Part shown: positions 58,818 through 64,000 of the stretch, one piece after another | Position numbering within the stretch: the first letter of the stretch is position 1 | Layout: the number at the start of each line of letters is the position of its first letter | Notes under the pieces: generated by a model | Database searches by the model: none | Told to the model about the DNA's origin: nothing | The model's input: the letters and a program-made list of their open reading frames with translations, nothing else | Source: Bolinopsis microptera | Lineage: Eukaryota; Ctenophora; Tentaculata; Lobata; Bolinopsidae | Reading direction: 5' to 3' | Length of the DNA stretch: 64,000 nt | Assembly (NCBI RefSeq): GCF_026151205.1 | Contig: NC_087076.1 | Coordinates: 16,891,142-16,955,141 of the forward strand | Program-made: the position numbers and the translations under genes

Positions 58818-59618
58818 GTAGATTCCACTATTACTGGGGAGGGAGCACCCGGCCAGCTGACACACATTCTACACCCCCGCGTCCTGAGCATCTCAAGTCT
58901 CATTTCTTCAGCTGCCTATACATTTAGGTGCCCTCACAGTTAAATGATTAACTGCTTCTTGCTCTAGATTTCGCGGTAAGCTAAATAATGGTGCCCCGGC
59001 TCTAGCTTATCTTTATAATTACATCCAACTGTTTACTGTAAGAGGGCAAACTCTCATAATTCTGAAATCGGTCATTTCCTTTGCAATTTACGCAGACGGA
59101 AATTATTAAAATATAGACGTTTCGTCGGTACCCCACTTAATATATTATTGATTCTCTCATCGTAATTAAATGATTAGCAGTGGTCTACGTCCAAACTAAA
59201 TAATTCGTAAATCACATTTGTTGAGCAGTAATATTGTGAGCTTCTGCTCTAGATTTCGCGGTAAGCTAATTGATGATTTGGTTATGTACCTAACCGATTC
59301 AAAGCAGCAACGAATAACCTTGCTCACCTCATGTTATCGTTTGGACACGTTATTAACTTATTAGCCAACCAATTACTTAGCTTACAAATCACCTTAGCTT
59401 ATCAGTTCTATAATCGGTCTTTTCAAGGTTTCTGATGCATGAGTTAGGTATAAGTTAGGCATTTTAACCTCAATGGTTGAAAGCAGCTGTGCAATAGTCA
59501 ACCTCATGCTTGTTTGACCTTCAATCAATCGGGTTTATTTTATTTATATCGTGTCATAAATATAATGTCGTAACTTATAACTATTCAGACGAGTTTTCTA
59601 TTGCAGCTCATGACCGGA
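58818..59618. other. No gene recognised
   Basis: A 24-base sequence beginning GCTCTAGATTTCGCGGTAAG occurs twice (about 58960 and 59247). Nothing else stands out. Confidence 0.4.
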
Positions 59619-60796
59619 GGCAACATGTAGGTGCGGTAATATTTTGCAAATAGTGCAATTTCGCACCTGCCTAGATTTTTATAAGCGGCAAATTTTGAGA
59701 CAAAAAATACGCAATTAAGCTGGAAAATACGTTACCTTTGCAGCCTTTACGCACTCTCAGATTGGATTGTTCAACATCGTTATTTATAACGTTGCCTTAC
59801 ACAATTTTTGAGTTTAACATAACAAAAAACTTTAAAAGTTAATGTATTACACTGAGTTTCCTGACAATGCAAGATGTATAAATCTATAGAATTACCCTCA
59901 TAGAAGTTTTTGCGATTATATGGGCAGGATGACTGGGACTAGTTTCGAGCTAATCGTTAGCATAATTGTATTCAATATTGTAACTTAACTTAGATTCTAA
60001 CACATTGTGTGTATAAACTGATATTCCTGTACATTACAATATGATCTAACTTAATAATGACTACAATATATCTAATCGTGAGGGCTGTAGATTTCGTTCC
60101 CGCTTGATGAGTTATTCATTTTCCAAGATTCACCCTCTTTTTTTTATACTGCATTATCAACTTGCCATCTGATAATGAGAATAATGAACTTTCTGGGAAT
60201 ATTTTTGAGAGGAAAAATTGTTCTCTATATGTGTTTTCCTGATTTTTAAAAGTAATTCTTCTTTCCGATGTTACCTCATGAAAAACGTTTGACCCTGTTA
60301 TAGATTGAATCGAGCTAGTTCCTAGCTCTCTCCTGATTCTTCTAGAACCTTCCACGAGGACCAAATATCTCTTGATATTTACGGGTTAAACCACTAGTCC
60401 GTAAAGAGGACGGTTAAAACCACTAGTCCGTAGAGAGGATAGTTAAACAACAGTTAAACAACGGTTAACTACCTTGTTTTAAATATAAACTTAGACCTCT
60501 CCGAAACATGTAGGTTTAGCGTAAGGGTCAAGGTTCTGCGATCATACTTTGTTCATTATTCCGATTTCATTATTCCGATTTTACTATCATACTGACTTTC
60601 ACTTCGAGTATCTATTTTCCACGCAACCGGTGACAACAACCCTAACCATAATTGTGGGCATGTCAATCTTATCTCATTGTACACAGCGGTACCAAGTACA
60701 CAAATCAAATAGAACGAATAGCGGCTGATGGTGTGAAAAAGTGCGGTATTAGGTCAATAGTGCGATTCCGCACCAACACCGCACTTATATGTTGCC
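59619..60796. mobile_element. 1.2-kb non-autonomous TIR element
   Basis: It starts GGCAACATGTAGGTGCGG and ends with the imperfect reverse complement CCGCACTTATATGTTGCC. Subterminal GTGCGGTA and GCGATTCCGCACC motifs occur near both ends. An internal 33-bp duplication (CCACTAGTCCGTA at about 60391 and 60420) is present. There is no convincing ORF and no clear target duplication. It ends 150 bp before the sulfatase gene. Confidence 0.65.
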
Positions 60797-60947
60797 TCTG
60801 AAATTTCGACTGTGGTTTTTATGGTTCTATATTGAAAAATATTCTTATCATTAACAGTAGCTTTACAACCTTTCAGATACCCTACATTTCAAGATATGAT
60901 ATAAATTACGACATCACCATCATCATTCGAGTCTCCACTCGATCACC

Positions 60948-62528
60948 ATGATTCAGTTCCTACTGGTGAGTGGGCTCCTAACCCTTTCTCACAGTTCCAC
61001 ACCAAAACAACCCAATATTGTGTTTATTGTGGCTGATGACATGGGATATCAGGACGTAGGATTCAGAGGATCAAACATTCGTACTCCCAACATAGACAGA
61101 CTGGCCAGGGAGGGTGTGATTCTTGAGCACCACTACGTCATGGCAGTGTGTGCTCCAACTCGTGCTTCTCTCATGACCGGTAGGTACCCAATTAGAACTG
61201 GCTTCTGGAAGGGTAACCTCAATATTGTAGAGGAGTTTGGGCTGGGTCTAGACGAGACTTTACTGCCCGAGATGTTGAAGAGGAATGGGTATGCTACCCA
61301 CGGTGTAGGTAAGTGGCACTGTGGCTCCTACTCTTGGGACCATACCCCAGCCAAACGAGGATTTGATACGTTCTTTGGCTTGTTTTTGGGAGGTCAGGAC
61401 TATTTCACGCACAGAGACGCAGTGGAAGGTTTGTTATTAGACTTGAGATACGATTATCATGATCAAAGCGGAACATTTGTGGATGATGTTAGAGGTGATT
61501 TGGATGGACGTTATAACACCTATCTATTTACAAATGAATCACTAGAATTGATCTCCAACCACGACAAAATTCAGCCCCTGTTTCTATATTTAGCTTACAC
61601 AGCGCCCCATATGCCAGACGGAGCCCCAGCGGAAGACATAAAAAGATACACCTCAGATTCGATGAAAGAATCCAGAAAAACCTACGCATCTATGGTCTCC
61701 ATTATGGATGATGGAATAGGCAAGATTGCCGATGCTCTTAAAGATCAGGGAATGATGGATAACACCATTTTAATATTCACATCTGATAACGGAGCAAGAT
61801 ATACAAGCCAGGGTAGTAATTACCCTCTCAGAGGAGGCAAAGGTAGTTTCCTTGAAGGAGGAGTTAGGGGGGTAACCTTTGTAAACAGCCCACTTCTACA
61901 AAAGACTGGATACACAAATACCAATCTGCATCATGTGACCGACTGGTATGCAACATTCCAAAGGCTAGCTCATGATAATGCACAGAAACACGACAAAATC
62001 CAACTACCCATCGACGGAGTGGACATTTGGAGATCAATTAATGACAATAAACCATGCAGAGACGAGATTCTTTTGAATCTTAGAGATTCATCCAAGTATT
62101 TGGGAACTCAAGGCCCTGTTGCGAAATGGGAAATATGTGATAATTGCTTCGAGCTTATGGGTGGTCCTCCGATAAATGCAAAAGAGTTCTTTGTCCTGCG
62201 ATGGAACAACTGGAAGCTCCTCGCTGGCCCCGCATTTGAATTACAAGGCTGGAGCTCAAAAAACAAACAGGATGACTTTCTCAGCTTTAAAGACGATCAG
62301 GGGAACAGCTTCATAAGATCCCTTGCATCAGGAACAATACTGTTTGACTTATCTACTGATGTCCGGGAGGAGACAAATGTTGCTGACCAGTATCCAGATA
62401 TAGTGGAGAAGCTTCTTAAAAAGAAACAAGGTTATTTAAATAAAATGAAATCCATCGGACATAGCAAGTTTGCATATGATATTTCAATGGTAGATGACGT
62501 TTACAGACCTTGGGTCGAGGATGTTTAG
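60948..62528 (+). CDS. ARSB: Arylsulfatase B-like sulfatase
   Basis: This is a secretory or lysosomal sulfate ester hydrolase of the ARSB/ARSI/ARSJ group; ARSB removes sulfate from N-acetylgalactosamine in dermatan and chondroitin sulfate. The product has 526 residues in one exon (human ARSB 533). Residues 1-16 are a signal peptide (MIQFLLVSGLLTLSHS). The metal-binding pair is at 30-31 in VFIVADDMGYQDVG. The formylglycine site CAPTR at 68-72 fits the CxPxR rule and is followed by ASLMTGRYPIRTG. VGKWHCGSY follows near 120 (most relatives have GKWHLG). FTSDNGAR near 277 carries the metal-binding Asp-Asn, and GGKGSFLEGGVRG follows. All catalytic residues I can check are present. A C-terminal domain with NWKLLAGP matches the family. 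The substrate is uncertain. Confidence 0.9.
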   Translation: MIQFLLVSGLLTLSHSSTPKQPNIVFIVADDMGYQDVGFRGSNIRTPNIDRLAREGVILEHHYVMAVCAPTRASLMTGRYPIRTGFWKGNLNIVEEFGLGLDETLLPEMLKRNGYATHGVGKWHCGSYSWDHTPAKRGFDTFFGLFLGGQDYFTHRDAVEGLLLDLRYDYHDQSGTFVDDVRGDLDGRYNTYLFTNESLELISNHDKIQPLFLYLAYTAPHMPDGAPAEDIKRYTSDSMKESRKTYASMVSIMDDGIGKIADALKDQGMMDNTILIFTSDNGARYTSQGSNYPLRGGKGSFLEGGVRGVTFVNSPLLQKTGYTNTNLHHVTDWYATFQRLAHDNAQKHDKIQLPIDGVDIWRSINDNKPCRDEILLNLRDSSKYLGTQGPVAKWEICDNCFELMGGPPINAKEFFVLRWNNWKLLAGPAFELQGWSSKNKQDDFLSFKDDQGNSFIRSLASGTILFDLSTDVREETNVADQYPDIVEKLLKKKQGYLNKMKSIGHSKFAYDISMVDDVYRPWVEDV

Positions 62529-63134
62529 AACCTGTTGCAGAAAAAAGGCACTCTTATGCATAGTCGTTTGCTAAAATAATATGAAAGTAACGGTTGCTGA
62601 GTTATGGGCCATCATAAATTGATTGGGCGGTCAAACGATACTTGGATGGGTCTAATAATATCGGGATAGTGAGCAGATCATCACCGTAACCAGTAACAGG
62701 TTCTTTAGAATCATGAATGAAGGTTTTCGATCACCCTGTGATTAAATTGCTCTGGCAAGATACAGATCATCATCTTAACCGCAGAAAATAATTGCACAAA
62801 ACATTATTTCATAAAATCGTGTAGATTAAATAATGCATTTCTTCTTAAATTTGCCCCTTAATAAACACTTCTGTCGTCAAGGTTTAGGTTTGAAATTGTT
62901 TGAAATTGTTAAATATTATTTTATTATAACAAAAGGTTGCACAAGAGTTATATTTCATTTATATTCTGAATTATTGAATTTGGTATCGTGTGTGAAAATA
63001 AAATCATCTTCTTGTAAGATCCTAAAAATACGCACTATGTCTGCACTTAGATTGAATAAATTGAGCTGATTCTAAAATAGGTTATTAAAATTTAAATTTA
63101 CAATATATCGATCAAATACAACGTATATTACTTC
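62529..63134. other. Sulfatase 3' flank, duplicated downstream
   Basis: Segments such as GCAGAAAAAAGGC (62534), CATCATCTTAACC with ATAATTGCACAAA (about 62770) and GAAATTGTTAAATATTATTT (about 62910) recur in the same order at 63651, about 63815 and about 63915. Confidence 0.75.
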
Positions 63135-63610
63135 GTTAAATCGCAAGGTATGCTTCCTGAGGTATGCAGGGGGTAACCTTTGAAGCCCACCTTTCCGAAA
63201 GGGTCAATCCATCTGCATCTGTGACTGTATAAACGGCAGCATATGATATCACAAATCCGTAAAATCCAACCCATCGCGATGACATTGTCACTTATTGACA
63301 TTAAATGCATGCAGTTTCTGTTGCTAAGATTCACCAAATTTAACGTCAGTACTTGTGATTACTTTCATTCTTCGAGCTTTATGGTGTCTCCTAACAAAAT
63401 TCTTTATTGCCTGTCGATAACACGGAAGCCTCGTGGCCCCAATCAATGCTGGAGGCTCAAAATTTCAACAATGACTAAATCCTAAGAATTCATTCAAAGA
63501 CTTGCATCGAACAATACGTTTACTATAGATGCCGAGAATATGTGGACATACCAGATCTAGTGGAGAACTCTAAAAGCGTATTATGATATCACATCGGCCA
63601 TAACAAGTCC
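63135..63610 (+). pseudogene. Sulfatase tandem-copy pseudogene (3' third)
   Basis: This is a decayed direct copy of the neighbouring sulfatase from about residue 300 to the C-terminus. Matching blocks in order: TTCCTGAGG...GGGGGTAACCTTT (61846-61880), CAATCCATCTGCATCTGTGA (61921), CAAAATCCAACCCATCG-type sequence (61997), CATGCAG (62054), TCGAGCTTTATGGTG (62149), GGAGGCTCAAAA (62248) and GACTTGCATC...GATCTAGTGGAGAA (62318-62410). It carries many small gaps and stops and no long ORF. The following 3' flank is duplicated too, so a segment including at least the gene end was copied in tandem. Confidence 0.8.
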
Positions 63611-63639
63611 ATATTATTTCAATATTGTTTACGACGGGG

Positions 63640-64000
63640 CGGGATGTTTAGCCGCAGAAAAAAGGCCTCTACGCAGCTTGCTCAGTACGTTGCGAGTTAG
63701 GGCATCAAAAGATGCGGCATACGTACTTGATGCTTCGCGAGGCAGACCACCAACCACAGAGAAATGAAGAAAGTTTTGGCTACTCCTGGCATTAATGTCT
63801 GGCAAATCAGTCATCATCTTAACGTCGAATAATTGCACAAAGATTACCAAAATATCATGTCAATTAATAATCATTCTCTTAATTGAATATTCTGCGTCAG
63901 TTAGTTGAAATGTTGAAATTGTTAAAATATTATTTTATATTAACGGAAATATTGCATAGAGTTAACATGTTATCTGAATAGGAATCGGGTACTTGGATAC
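63640..64000 (+). repeat. Duplicated sulfatase 3' flank
   Basis: It is the diverged counterpart of about 62530-62980, in the same order and orientation, directly after the pseudogene, and it runs to the window edge. Confidence 0.7.

Overview
The window reads as AT-rich nuclear DNA of an invertebrate animal. The identifiable host genes are animal-type: NFX1, a gamma-class casein kinase 1 with a cysteine/lysine tail, a mitochondrial-type DnaJ (DNAJA3/TID1), a GFRP-like protein, a SWEET sugar transporter, kaptin (KPTN), RELCH and an arylsulfatase B-like enzyme. Splice sites are ordinary GT-AG. I cannot name the phylum from the sequence alone. Gene structure is two-sided: NFX1, DNAJA3, KPTN, the GFRP-like gene and the sulfatase are uninterrupted, while the casein kinase (10 exons), SWEET (6 exons) and RELCH (6 exons seen) are split.

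The left 24 kb is almost entirely accessory DNA. Positions 1-6620 hold a mosaic of long inverted repeats. One right arm is interrupted by a DNA transposon that carries remains of a FLYWCH zinc finger and a MULE transposase. Further on are a strict 10-bp inverted tandem array (6981-7240), a 238-bp TA-flanked miniature element (9280-9517), a satellite of about 177 bp (10560-11420) and a GIY-YIG fragment of Penelope type (12000-12598, minus). At 12738-18328 a G-run-ended inverted-repeat transposon with 8-bp flanking duplications sits inside a minisatellite and carries two head-to-tail LINE copies. A second C-run-ended miniature element (19041-19190) and a satellite with 184/195-bp units (19575-21925) follow.

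From 24 kb to the end, genes are separated by a few kilobases of AT-rich DNA. NFX1 (25864-28636) carries one 1-bp frame break in an A-run. CSNK1G (29333-37178), DNAJA3 (39611-41086), an intact solitary LINE ORF1-type gene (42939-43943), a GFRP-like gene (44379-44723), SWEET (47011-48751) and KPTN (49691-50986) are all on the plus strand. A 366-bp dimeric satellite (51720-54110) separates them from RELCH on the minus strand (55029-57973, 3' half only). The window closes with an inverted-repeat element (59619-60796), the sulfatase (60948-62528) and a decayed tandem copy of the same sulfatase (63135-63610).

The genes do not form one pathway. Kaptin (KICSTOR, amino-acid sensing upstream of mTORC1) and RELCH (Rab11, endosomal cholesterol) both work in endolysosomal control, and the sulfatase is probably lysosomal or secreted. 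The most unusual content is in the repeats. Three satellites that look unrelated have periods of about 177, 184/195 and 183 bp. Two inverted-repeat elements end in homopolymer G/C runs. One LINE inserted twice with the same six-base junction. One intact ORF1 gene stands without an ORF2.
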